Assembly (NCBI RefSeq): GCF_032118995.1
Contig: NC_092654.1
Location: forward strand, 7,448,284 to 7,512,283
Reading direction: 5' to 3'
DNA length: 64,000 bases
Source: Asterias amurensis
Lineage: Eukaryota; Echinodermata; Asteroidea; Forcipulatida; Asteriidae
Shown: positions 50,001-61,714 of the stretch, piece by piece
Position numbering within the stretch: the first letter of the stretch is position 1
Layout of the letters: each line of letters begins with the position of its first letter
The notes under the pieces: generated by a model
Databases searched by the model: none
Told to the model about the DNA's origin: nothing
Seen by the model: the letters and a program-made list of their open reading frames with translations, nothing else
Program-made: the position numbers and the translations under genes

Positions 50001-53000
50001 AAACAGCCTGCTACGTAGGCCTCTGACTAAAATTGTTGTTCTGCATCTATTTGAAGGATATGACTAGATTCGAGGCAACTGTATTGCTCTCTGGGGGAGG
50101 ATGTTTCGAGTAAAACTGAGATTGCTTAGTTTCAATAGTGGGTGCTCTTCCAAATGCAGGTTCTGAAGGCAGAACAAGATGGCAAGTCGCTGACGTGTAT
50201 GTTTGTTGAAATGAAATGAGCTGAAAGTACAGTTTGGGGCTATTTACCGCCGATAATGTTATGGTGAATTGTTGGGCGAGTTTTATGGAGTTGATTTATG
50301 TTATATGTAGTCTAATAATAATAATGGGTTATGTGATTGAGTGATAACTACGGAAAAGACACATTAACTTTCAGGCAAAATGTACACATACACAACGCTG
50401 TTTGTTTTACAATTGGTTTGTAGGGGGCCATCATTCTGTGCTGTTTTCTGGGTTCTGTCAAGCTTAATTTACATAAGTCATAGTTTTCCATGAATTATTT
50501 CTAGTGTAATATTTACATGACTGTGATAATTGTTTTGGATACATGTATTCATGTTGCTGTAAGTTGTGTTACGACAGGCTGTATGTACTGGGTGCATTCG
50601 ATTAGCTTCCCTGGGTCAACCCCGTGGTGCTCACTCAGGTGAGCCCCTGACAAGAGCTAATCGAACGATCACTCACCCTCTCGTGGTGCATTATGATCCA
50701 CTCCACAAGCAGGGCACTTGGGGCTGACCTGGGTAAACCCCTGGAATGAGGTCAAAGCTATTCGAACGGGGGCAGACCGGGGATCGACCCAGGGAAGCTT
50801 ATTGAATGCACTCATTGCTAACCTGCATGACCTTTGTGAAAGTGACCACATTGGTGTTTTCAGTGACTTTAACTGCATCCGGTCACAGTGGTACGTTTAT
50901 TGTACTCATTCAAGATAATTGAAGATAATACACTGTTTATATTTACATGTACATTGTATACAATTGGATTTTAAGTATAAGTTGATTCAATGGTTGACTT
51001 GTTATTGATTTGAGAATGTTAACAGTCATATGAAAGTTCCTGTATTTTCATAATTTATATAATAATTGTTTCAATGTAGAGAATTTCTGGAGAGTGGTTT
51101 TCAATCCACTCAAACTATTTTATTCATTCTTTACAGAATTGAATGGTGGTCAATAAAATTATCTCTCATACATTAGACCGGGTGTGAGTGTGCCAATTAC
51201 TTTGTCCTATGGAGCCTTCCAGTATGGGATTCTGGAATAAGAAAACCATAAGACTTTACTCACAGACTCTGTTGAACTGCTCAGCCAAACTGATCTTATT
51301 TAAGACTTTTGGAAACAAAACCTTATAGTGAGGTTAGGGGTAAATAAGAATAAATGACATGCCTTTCCAGTTTCCTGCCAGAGCATAAGCTCTGTTGATA
51401 ACGATATCAATTTCTCTTGCTCCATCTTCAACAGCGATTCTGATTTCAGCAAGCCTTGTCTTGATGTGTGTTTGACCGGCAGGGAAACCAGTAGCAACTG
51501 GAGAGAAACAAACACGAGAAGGAAAAACATGTTTTACAGAAGGTGAAACTTCCAGTTTTGATTGCAAATGATAAGAGTTTTGTCATACCAGTAATTGCAT
51601 TTTAATACAACTTGAAAGGTTCATAACTTGTAGGAAAAACAGTAACAGAAATAATGACCCTAGTCCTGTGATGTCGAATGAAATAGTATGCAATTAATTC
51701 TAATAACAGTGATAGCAGTTTCTCCTTGGTAAATGGCACCCTATGAGGAAATTGTGGTTATTTCTACAGGAGCATTTCAAGGGCAAAAAGGCAATGACCA
51801 GGGGGCATGGAGGCAATCGCCTTTGTGGGGGCATGAAGGCAATCGCCTTTGTTGCCTCCATGAAGTATCAGGCCTGCGTGGGGTTACGGTTTTAAAGACT
51901 AAATGGAAAAGAGTTAATGAAAATAAAAGAGTTGATCTTCAATTTAGAAAAGGCAATGACATTATTGATGAGGATGAATCAGTGCAAGAACAAGTTGTAG
52001 ATGTACAAGAGTGTTTGTATACCTGATGCAACCGGAATATGAGAAGCTCCCAGTCCTTTTAGTATTCTCACTGCATCAGCAACTCTTGCAGGATAGACAC
52101 AAACAGCACCAACTGTTAGACCTACACACACAAAATAAAAAAATAGAAAGAATATAGGCAACACTTAAGTTTGATTCTTCTTGAATTTTGTTGCAGGCAA
52201 GTTTGAACATTGACTTGGAATCGTTGGACTGTTTGCACTCTAAATTATAATATAAATCATTAAAGCCATTGGACACTTTCGGAACAGAAAGAAAAAAAGA
52301 GTTCACAGATTTACAAATGACTTACAGGGTTTACAGAAGGTAATGGTAAAAGACTTCTCTTGAAATATTATGCCATGAAATGCTTTACTTTTTGAGAAAA
52401 CTTTCAAACAATTATCTACCTAATACATGTACCTATAATTATAACTCAAAGCAAGACGACTGCTCTGTACAGAGTCAATGAAAACCTACCTTTCTTGTGC
52501 ATCTCAACTGCTTCCAGAAGGTCTCTCCTGATTGGTTGCTTTGCCTTGAAGCACAGTCTCTGCACATTAGTTTCTGTATCATCGCCAGACAGGGTTGTAA
52601 GGTCAATACAGGTCATTGCCTTCAGCAACCATGCAATCTGTCAACAGCAAAAACAATCACAGATTTTCAGCTTCTTAATTTGTTTTTCATTTATAACCCT
52701 TTGCCTATTGAAGGTAGATATTGTGGATGCGCATTCTGTCTCAACTAGCCTAGACTTGATGACAAGTCGTTAGGCGCTGCCTATTTGTCAGCCTTTCATG
52801 CAACAGTCACAGTGCAATGTTACACATGCAACAGTCGTAGGTAGCGCGAGGCAGCTCTAATTGCGACTGACTCACACACACATACTGGGATCGAGGGTGT
52901 GTTCATCGTCCCCGTAGCTACGCCGCGCTGTAACTACACACCGCGCTTAACAATTACCGTCTTGACTTCAAGACTACAACTAGCCCCACAATCCGGTTAA

Positions 53001-56000
53001 TCCGTATCATCACCAAGCATCACAGATTGCTATGACTTAAAGGGATGCTGCAGTGAATTCAAATAAAACAGTTAATTTTGCAGTCATTTATTTCTGATAT
53101 ATGTATTGAACATCAATAAAATGTGTTTTGTTTATTCCCGACATATCTGACTTGCGTAATTAGTGAATAAGTCATGCCCCCCCTTTTGTGGATTGTTACC
53201 GCCCCCCTACCATCGACGTCACGTCGGGAGTTCAAACATATCGTCGGCAAAAAGAGTCTGGTCCCTAACTACACGCGCCTAGGTACATGTACATGGCCAC
53301 ACAGTGCACACGTCTCTATATACACACAGCCAGGGGGCCCGACGGCTCGGGTTACCGACATGACGTCACGTTTATGCAAATGAAGGCTCCCTTTTAGGGG
53401 CGGGGTGGGTTCCCCTTATCTCATAAAAACCATTTTTAAAATACTTGCTCATTTAATAAAAAATAATTAAAAAATATTTCAGGTTTAAAAAGTCATGTTT
53501 AATCGTTTAAATGAAAAGAAAAAAAAACTGCAGCCACCCTTTAATTAAATATGGTTGGATCACATCCAATGTAAACTAGCTTAACTTACTGACAAGGCCT
53601 ATCGAAACATTATAAAACAACTCAAACACCAGTCATTCCTTGAAATGTTTACACTGACGGTACATTTAAAGATATTGGCCTGGAGCCAACGAAATCCCTG
53701 TCAACTACTGCAACCATTTTGTAAAACTAACCAAGATTACGGAAGACTTCCACGCATGGGCTGCTTAACAATGGGAATAGCTCCACGATGTAAACTTACC
53801 GTAACTGTCATGACTGTGATGTAAAACTAACCGAGGTTGCGGAAGACTTCCACGCATGGGCCGCTTAACCGGGCCGCTTAACCGAGCCGCTATAAGTACA
53901 ATGGGAATAGCTCCGCAATGTAAACTTACCGCGACCGTGCTGTAAAACGCCATACAAACATCGCGGAAGATAAGGTGGGACGCATGGTAGAATTACACCA
54001 AAGCCAGTCCAAAAACTTTCAGTGTGGCAGCAGAAGTGTATTTGGCTCACACATTCAAATCTTTGTCTTACACATCCAGGTCTTAAAGCAAAACAATTAA
54101 GTAACCTTGAAGGGGTATTTTGTCAAAATAAAGCTTTTGTCACTAAAATATGTGTTTTGATGAGTGGAATATGAATAAACAATTGATTAAAAAATTACTT
54201 TCCATGTTATTTACAAACTTGAAAATAAGCCCGACCCGAGAGGGCGCTGTTCGTGACGTCAATCGAGGCGCGATGAATCGTATGCAGTGCCAACACAAGA
54301 TAGTGACGTTTGGAGCAAGCTAAAAACATGCCTCAAAGTTGAAATACCTGTTTTTTTAGGTTAGGCAAATGCTCTTTTAGGTTCGTTACGCCTTTCAGGT
54401 ACCTTCTTCGACTTCCCCACTAGCTGGAAAAATTGTTGGGATGGTGTCATGTTTTAGAAAAGCACTTTTCTCTTCATGTCAAAATGTGTAGTGTATTCCG
54501 GATTCTCACAGCACGACGGCTCAAAGTGTTTGCTGCACAGCGCTGGAAAAGACGTTGGACCGGACCACTTTGCAAACTGACCCCACCTTTAGTTGTTTTG
54601 CTGCATCCAGCAGCAATACACCTGGTCGACATTGCCGGAAAAAACTTTTTTGAAACGTACAAACTCACGACTAGGACTTGAATGTACTTGCACGTACGTG
54701 TGTTCGATGTTCGATCGAGGCAAAGTCTACCTCGATTGACGTCACAAAAGGCCAGGGGTAGGCGGAGTCCCCCCTACACAACTTTATTATTATTTTTGTT
54801 TACATATAAATCGTTAAAAACAATTACTCAAAAAGTTATTTTATTGTTCAGAAACATACATGTATATAGAAAACAAATTCTATTTCCAGGTGACTTTATG
54901 GTTGTAACCTAACCAACCTTTTGTCTGGAGAATGTTTTTGAGGAACATACCTGGTAATTTTTCTTAACCCCTCTGCGTACTTTTAGCTCATCTGCCCTCT
55001 TGAAGCATGCTGGTTTATTGACTCTTACACTTTCAACCCATTCAAGATCTAACATCAGAAAACAAACAGACATAATATTGTTTAACAAAGAGCTTGTTGA
55101 CTCTAACTTGAAGATACTCCACATTAGCCAAGTTCGACTAGTTCATGATAACTTACCAATTTGCCAAATATGTTGATAATTAGTCTTTAATACCTAACTA
55201 ATACCAGTCTTGGTAGTAGCTTTAAATATATGACATTTTCAATTTTTCCCACTTTGTTTGGCTGCTGAGAAAACAAATTATATAAATTGTATTCATTCAA
55301 AACAACATACTAAGGAAAAGTTAAAGTTGAAAAATTGCATGAAGCAAACTTTAAACTGAAATATGTCCACTTACATGTATCAAAAGAAAAAGTCTTTTTA
55401 AAAAGCTTTCAAAGACCATCACTAGGTACGTGTACATGCAATTGGTATACAACCAGTAACACTACGTATACAGGCTAGGCCCAAGGGACATGATTACAAA
55501 GTGGATTGGCCCCATAATAGCCAAGGATGTCAATGTTTTATAACACCCGACTTTGGGTAAAAAAACAACTCTTACACAAAGGTTTTTGATTCCCACTCTG
55601 CCGTGACATGTTTTTTCTTTGCAAAACATTTATTCATATTACCATACAGAGGCTTAAAGAAGCCATGTGCCTTATATTATTTTCTAATATTTTTTGAGAT
55701 TTTTTTTAACCCTCGTATCAATATTATTATAAATATTAAAATTTAAACATCAGCTTGGTGATTCATTTATCACTTTTTACTTTTACGCTTTATTATAAAT
55801 ATTAAGTGGAATTTTTTTTATTAAAAATAAATAAAAATCAGATTTAAAAGCCAATAATTATTCACACTTTATTTTTTGCAAATTAGGCCCCCCCCCCACC
55901 ATGGTAATTTTTAAAATGTCATAAAAAATATTGTGAATAAAATGAAGACAACCCCTGGCTCTAGAGTCATACACAGCGTCTCACAGAACAATTGCAGTCA

Positions 56001-57101
56001 CTGCAAATATTTCTTCCACGTTATGGCTTCACCGGGAAACCATTCTTTCACATTTGCCTTTAAAACAGGAAAAACTCAAAACAAATGGGACCAGTTGAAG
56101 TCATTGAAGATCGGTGTGTGGTGTGAAAATTTCAATGTCCATCAAGTTTTAATTTATAATTGCATACTTAATATAAACAAATGAAGATAATTAGGGCATC
56201 GGTTGATATATCGCATCATTTTTCCCACTTCAAAGAAAAAGGCATTACCGTGAAAACTGGTAAGAGGAGTATATAACATTAAAAGATGGCGGCGCCCATG
56301 ACCGAGTCACGTCAAATGTAATTTTTGTACACGTTTGTTTTTGACCAATTTTCAAATCATCACATCTGGACAAAGTCATCAAACATCATTTAGTAAGCCC
56401 TGTTATTTGTCATAGTAACTCCACAAATGTAAGGAATAAAATTAGGTACGTTGCGGTCGTAGGAGTAGTAGGCCTATAAGACTTTTTTAAATGGGAGAAA
56501 TTTGCAATCAAACTACCAAGCATTTTGCGTCTTTGAAAACTTAGCGTTTAAGACATGTATCGAAGGTGGGCTGTAATGGCGACAGTGATGAGACCGATGT
56601 TAAAAGCGGAGCCATTAACAGCTCAACAAGGTGAGCTAACCGTCAAAAGGACTATTCAATTATAATTAAAAACAAAGTCTTTTTGGTTGTAATTCCAATG
56701 ACTGATGACAAACTTTTGTTTCTTATAAATAACTTAGCAATGACAAATACTACCTCCATCCACCATCCATCCATAATGGTTATGATTATTTAGGGATGAT
56801 GATAATCATGCAAGTAATTAGCCCACCTTGTTGAGCTGTTAATGGCTCCGCTTTTAACATCGGTCTCATCACTGTCACCGTAATGATGGTGACAGTGATG
56901 AGACCGATGTTAAAAGCGGAGCCATTAACACCTCAACAAGGTGGGCTAGCAAGTAATCATCTGATTCTGAAAAATGAACCGAGAAACACGTATATATTAT
57001 TTTTTATTAACAATTTTCGTATAAATTTATTTAAAACAACACTGATGTAAACCACACAAATTCAGTTTACCAAGCTCGGTGCCAGGGTTTCGAGCCGACA
57101 T
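44086..57101 (-). CDS. DERA: Deoxyribose-phosphate aldolase, complete, 8 exons, 319 aa
   Basis: Class I aldolase that splits 2-deoxy-D-ribose 5-phosphate into glyceraldehyde 3-phosphate and acetaldehyde, in deoxynucleoside catabolism. Exons: 57101-57071, 55048-54951, 52637-52490, 52121-52023, 51497-51363, 47826-47698, 47194-47082, 44292-44086 (TAA). They total 960 nt in one frame; the human enzyme has 318 aa. Exon 1 is only 31 nt (MSARNPGTEL) and was found from the family N-terminus and phase. The Schiff-base lysine is K219 in GSDFIKTSTGKE. The second active-site lysine is K255 in VGFKPAGGIR. The active-site aspartate is D156 in EIDIVINR. Intron 5 begins GC, not GT (AAAG|GCATGT). A decayed BEL/Pao element lies antisense in that intron. 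No broken exon is seen, so the enzyme should be functional. Confidence 0.97.
44385..44718 (+). mobile_element. tRNA-derived SINE with (TTA)n tail
   Basis: The pol III B box GGGGTTCGAATCC (44409-44421) follows a mutated head. The body carries 'gagcaagacacttcac' and 'gatggacctgagcgctaca', and the 3' end is (TTA)n at 44698-44717, the typical priming tail. It lies in DERA intron 7, antisense to the gene. Confidence 0.8.
45185..45552. mobile_element. GGCAGTGGACACTATTGG-family MITE in DERA intron 7
   Basis: Full copy, TTAA|AGGCAGTGGACACTATTGG to AGTGTACAGTGTC|TTTAA. The arms are inverted and meet near 45360. Confidence 0.9.
46648..47062. mobile_element. TIR element (AGGTTTTCTCGGTC ends) 19 bp from a DERA donor site
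   Basis: About 38 bp of near-perfect terminal inverted repeat: AGGTTTTCTCGGTCGAATTC... and the inverse of AGGTTTTCTCGGTCAATTTC.... It has no ORF. The right end at 47062 lies just downstream of the 5' splice site of DERA exon 7 (47081). Confidence 0.85.
47430..47585. repeat. Dispersed 'AAGGGCACCAAGGCA' repeat
   Basis: It shares 'ttgaaagggcaagggcaccaaggcatttt'-type blocks with 17605-17750 and 51722-51870, in both orientations, including 'gcctccgttgcccct'. Three copies in the window; a moderately repeated family of unknown class. Confidence 0.65.
48600..50075 (+). mobile_element. Decayed BEL/Pao LTR retrotransposon fragment
   Basis: Translated pieces in different frames match BEL/Pao pol in order: an N-terminal linker (48653-49027), the reverse-transcriptase core with SGDISKMYHQV and FGDKPAPAMA (49070-49276), the segment leading to RNase H (LAKVFDPIGF, about 49390), part of RNase H (CDGSEDAFGA, about 49610) and the C-terminal domain downstream of integrase (49834-50067). 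In-frame stops, frameshifts and large deletions, with protease and most of integrase missing, make it a dead copy. It lies antisense within DERA intron 5. Confidence 0.85.
50090..51230 (+). mobile_element. Possible 3' LTR of the BEL/Pao element
   Basis: A purine tract (CTGGGGGAGGATG, about 50090-50103) follows the pol remnant, as at BEL 3' ends. Further on there is an AATAAA (about 51152). No 5' LTR copy is in the window to confirm. The foldback at 50590-50813 interrupts it. Confidence 0.3.
50590..50813. mobile_element. Foldback element (GGGTGCATTCGATTAGCTTCC arms)
   Basis: The left end GTGCATTCGATTAGCTTCCC pairs with the right end GGGAAGCTTATTGAATGCAC. Inner blocks 'gtggtgc' and 'gagctaatcgaacg/ctattcgaacggg' repeat. 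It is non-coding. Confidence 0.75.
51722..51870. repeat. Dispersed 'AAGGGCACCAAGGCA' repeat
   Basis: Copy in DERA intron 4, including 'ggcaccctatgaggaaattg', 'tttcaagggcaaaaaggcaa' and 'gaggcaatcgcctttg'. Confidence 0.65.
52258..52400. mobile_element. Truncated MITE related to 4500-4921
   Basis: It starts TTAA|AGCCATTGGACACTTTCGG and shares 'cacagatttacaaatgac' and 'cagggtttacagaaggtaatg' with the 4.5 kb palindrome, but only one arm is present. Confidence 0.5.
53037..53544. mobile_element. TIR element with TTAA|AGGGATGCTGCAG ends
   Basis: The left end TTAA|AGGGATGCTGCAGTG and right end CTGCAGCCACCCT|TTAA are inverted. The ~500-bp interior has no coding evidence. It lies in DERA intron 2. 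Confidence 0.65.
56580..56948. repeat. Three copies of a ~58-bp exon-like unit, two forming a hairpin
   Basis: A unit running from GACAGTGATGAGACCGATG to CAACAAGGTGAGC occurs directly at 56580-56638, inverted at 56823-56878 and directly again at 56885-56948. The last two form a near-perfect palindrome centred near 56881. On the plus strand, copy 1 continues an open frame from ATG 56555 and ends CAACAAG|GTGAGC, a good 5' splice site; copy 3 ends CAACAAG|GTGGGC. It lies in DERA intron 1 on the opposite strand. It may be a first exon of an unidentified plus-strand gene with its donor duplicated, or a foldback element. Confidence 0.8.
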
Positions 57102-60100
57102 GGTTGGGATCGGTGTTTCCCTGTTTCTCTCGCCACTTGCTTATTTTGCTTCTTCTCGTCGCCTCCCCTTCGATCGCAGTCTCCCAGAGCTTGCTTGCTC
57201 TGTTTCTGCTTTGCGACCTCAAACTCCAGAGGTTGAGGTCAGTCACTGTTCAGGCTTCACCAGATTCTGTTATTTAATTAGTCCTGATATGTTGTCAAAA
57301 TTATATATTTTTAAATTAAAATATCACGAAATAATTATTCCTTTGTATTTTTGTTTTTTTATTGACTTGACAACAGCTCACAAACGTTGTATTTCTTTAA
57401 AAAATTAATACAAAAATCTTGCGAAGCGAGTGGATATATTCTACCCAATTATAGAATCAGCCTAACTATAGTAGACAAAAATCCCAACTTCAGTTATTGG
57501 GCCCAAGTCGCTCAAACGCCCACTCTGATCTGTGCACAACATCAAAACGGTCGCTTCAACGGAAGTTGGGCTAATTTGAACTATAGTTCGGTCTGCATCT
57601 GAAATAGGGACAGAACCTAGACCTGTCAACAATCCAATCAACGTCTCGGCTCTTTTTTTTAGTTGTGAAATGTCATTGTTTGTGATATTTTTATGGATAC
57701 ACACAACTTTTGATTTGAGCCATCAACTACTGCCACTGCAGTACTACAAACTGTTCGTGTACAAGTAAAGTGAGTATAAGCATGAGATTAGAGAAGTAAC
57801 TGGGGCTCTGTATCCGATCCTCCGATACCTGATACCCCAAATCTGCGCGTTACAAATTCCCGCAGGCACCTTTCCCGCCGCGTAACTTTTTGTTTACAAT
57901 ACCGTAAACGCAATGACATAATTTTTTGATTTCATGAAAGCATACAACATAATCTTCAATCTCCTGCAAAGATGGGACAAATCGTAGCCTTTCTGGTTGA
58001 TATTTTAGATAATCTTTAATTATAGTAGAAAAATCTTACCTTAAACACAAAATATGCCTAGCTAGAACTTGTAGAAGTAGGCTAGATAGAATGGTTGATA
58101 AAAACACTTAGGGTAAAACAATCATGAAAGTTCTTTGCGTTTGTTGTCTGCCATACTTCACTACTTCAATTACAAGTAGGCAGTTTCATCAAGTTGATTT
58201 TACGTGTACCAAAACACACACGCACACAGCCCCGAAAAAAAAGAACGAAATATATTAAATCATAACTCACATTTTGTACAACTCATAAATATGAGACATG
58301 ACAGCAGGCAGGAGCATTCTCTCCTCGTGCTTACATTTTAAAAATATTCGAAATCGGATGAATAGTTTCGGAGATATTGTAAAAAAAAGAGAGCAACGAC
58401 AAAAAAAAGAGGCTTGGCCTGGCGTGCAGCGCCCATTCGTTTGTGCATGACGTCAACTTTGAACCCCGTGGACAACGGATTTCGGAAATCTTCGGAAAGC
58501 GCCGAAGAAGCCCGAAGACGGTTTTTTGCGATGCGGGAGCACATGTTTACACAAAATGAGATAACGATTACATCATCGTGTAGCCGATAAAATTCCGCAC
58601 ATCGTACAGCTAGTCGCATAGCTTTTACCATAAAAACCTATTTTTGTCGGCGTTTTCCATTTTTTGAATCAAGATTTCTTCCAGAGACAATCATCAAAAT
58701 TGAATGCGACTTTGTCAGTGCTAATTCCCATACTTTTAAGTTAAACTTGTGAAAATTTGGTGTAATTTGATTATGTTTTCTTCTCCCGCAGAAAGGTTTT
58801 GTTAGACCATTTCTTGCAAAGTTGTCCTAAATACGCACGCTTGTACATGTACGTCGTACATCTTCGTGTTTCCGTGATGTGCCACCACAAGAGGGCGTGT
58901 GTTACAATAAGTTTGATAGGCCGGGGCTCTAATAATAGAAAGCTGGAAAGCTGCCCGATCTTGTTTCTTTGATAATTTCTACGTTCTGAATTGATAATAA
59001 CAGACTGCTCATCTTGAGTCAAAAGAAACTAGTATTGTTACATACTTTTAAAGGCCTATACTAATTGAAACGAAAGTTGAACAAAAAAATTGATTGTATA
59101 TAGCCATTGGTTTTTAGAAATTGTCTTTGTAAATATAACAAAAATAATCGATGTATACCAATGCCTTCATCCTCAAGTTTTTTAAAGATTGTTCTAAATT
59201 TTTACTGTGTTATGCTACAATTTTAAATCAAAGGATCAACTGATCTTAAATTAAAGAAAACACCAGTCATAAACTCTTTAATTTTATTCCATTCTGGTTA
59301 ATTTAATAATGCTATTTGTTGACATAATTAATAAAGAATATTCACACAAACACCTGCAAAACTTAACACATATTTAATTTTTATAGTTAACAATTTCCCC
59401 CACGATGCCGCTCCTTAGTTTTATTCACAAAATATCACTTTTTGCCGCGTTCATAAAAAATCATACTAGCGCCTCCTCAAAGCACAGTTTGTAAACCTCC
59501 CCAGTGATAGAGGGCGCTCGCCTAGTGTGCGCCCTCTATTGCCATAGGCTGTGCATTAAACTTGGCCGTGGCCGATATGAAGAAAAACATAAGAATTGAA
59601 CTTGAACACGGGTACGTTTTTTTCACGATCCTCGCTCATTAAAAACGGTATATCTCTGCAACCAAACATCCGATTTCAAAATTTTAAATTGATTTTTACT
59701 TCTAAGAATACACCTTAACAGACCACATCTTGTCAGAGAAAAAATCACCTGCATTAAATTTGACTGAAACAGCCTATTACAAGATCACATGATTTTTACA
59801 TGACAACAGAGGGGATACAAAAAACTGTGGATGGTTGAAGTGGACGTGTGCCTTATAGGCAAATTTCCAGAAATTAAGATTTTATTGTAAATTGCACGTG
59901 GGTTAAAAAAAACACCCCAAAAACATCAGAAGCCTTATTGATAAAAAATACGTTCATTTATTATTCATAATTTGTTATAATACAATTAACTATGAAAAAA
60001 CAGCATTTTTTTTAGTGTTGTCTAATTAGTTTTGTAAATTGATGGCTTCACCACAGGTTCGGCCGGGTGTAAGATAGGGGTTCAGCTAATTAGCCTGGTA

Positions 60101-60460
60101 GAAACCCAACAATTGATGGGGTAAATAGTTATAACTGGCAGTTTTGGCCTTCTAGTTTCCCTGCCGCACGGACTCGAGTGTTTAGAAGAAAAGGCGACAT
60201 AGATTGGGTCACCGTATTGACATTTGAAAACAAGTGCGTGAATTTATGTGACGCAAAACGTACGCTGACAAATTGGGGTCGTTTGCATACGAAGACCTCT
60301 GTTGTGCTTCGATGGCGTTCTACGGGCTTGAACTTCTCCTCTCAGGTGGGCTATGACATCGGACAAATAAAAATAAAGCTCAAAGTTGTTCTTGGTTCTG
60401 TTAATTAAACTAACTTTCTATCTCAAATCTTCAGTGCGTGAATACAGGGTACACGAGGAT
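57102..60460. other. DERA upstream region without recognised genes
   Basis: It should contain the DERA promoter (start at 57101), but I see no TATA box. Further right is AT-rich sequence with a TAGAGGGCGC/GCGCCCTCTA inverted pair at 59508-59538 and a CRE-like TGACGTCA at about 58448. No frame-continuous exons were found. Confidence 0.45.
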
Positions 60461-60463
60461 GTC

Positions 60464-61431
60464 ACGCCCCAACTTGATAATCGTCCCAACTATAGTTGGG
60501 ACTGGTCCCAACTTGAGTGTTAAAGTTGGAGCATCCCAACTGTAGTTGGGACAGTAATGCAGGGTACCAGCGCGTTGCAGGGCACCAGGGTTGTTTTCTG
60601 CTGCATGCTGCGTGGTGGTGGTTGACGTGAGTGTGTGCACAGCCTCGAGGTGTGAGCTAGTCTTGAAATCAAGTCGGTAGTTATTGTTCCAGTGTAGTTT
60701 AAGGGATGGTACTTTTGTGGCTGGAGCGTGGCGGTGCGTAGTAGAAGGGTTTGTTGAGTGGGTAAATTAATTATTCTCAAGAAATTCTTTATATAGTTTT
60801 ATGTTGAAAATTACAGTGTTACAGTTTGAGCCTTTGTACAAATAGAGATGAACTTGTGGGCATCAAACAAACAAACAAACAAACATGCCTGGGGCCAAGA
60901 CAACTTGAACAAGCGAAGTTAAGTTATTTCTGCAGTTGGGACTGGGGGTCCCAACTAGAGTAGTGACTTTCCCAACTGTACCAATGACTATCCCAAATAT
61001 AGTTGAGACCATCTCTACCAAATAAAATATTATAATATAAATTTGGTCTATCCCCACTACAGTTGGGACAGTCATTACTACAGTTGGGACTGGGGGTCCC
61101 AACTAGAGTAACAACTGTCCCATCTTCTATGAGGAGACCATCCCTACCACTCAGCTAAAATATTATCAACCCGGGCCTATCCCACAGACTAGACTGAGTT
61201 GGGACAGTTGCAACCCATTGGTACAGTTTGGGACGGCAGTCTGGTGATGCAGAGAAATAACAGCAGTCTCAGACTTGTAAGTCTACACAGTTTGGACCCG
61301 ACAGTACAGTAATCCACTTATGTACTGTTGAGCTCTATGTGAAATCCCAACTACAGTTGGGACGCCCCAACTTTAACACTCAAGTTGGGACCAGTCCCAA
61401 CTATAGTTAGGACAATTATCACGTTGGGACG
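60464..61431. mobile_element. ~970-bp DNA element built of AGTTGGGAC palindromes
   Basis: The terminal ~90 bp are inverted repeats: left CGCCCCAACTTGATAATCGT..., right the inverse of CGTCCCAACGTGATAATTGT.... Each arm contains CAACTATAGTTGGGAC and CAACTGTAGTTGGGAC palindromes and the phrase AACTTGAGTGTTAAAGTTGG. More such palindromes recur internally (60940-61110). There is no transposase ORF. A clear target duplication was not found. Confidence 0.82.
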
Positions 61432-61714
61432 GAACAAGGATACTCCTTTATTCGAAATGTTGTCATTGTCATTGACATAGTGAGTGAGTATTGAGTAAAT
61501 CATTGTCGGCCACCGAAATTTTGTCGATATTTAATGGCAAAATTTCAAAAAAATTGTACAGCGCCCCAGTTACTGGGTAGTAGTATTAAGTAAGATCTGT
61601 ACTTTTTTCTCATGTTGGGTTGGGCGCAGACTTCAAATCAATCCTCGCAGAAACTTCAGCCTCCGCTGAGCGCGCAAACTTGATGGCCTGATTGAAATTT
61701 GAGGAAAGTTTTGG

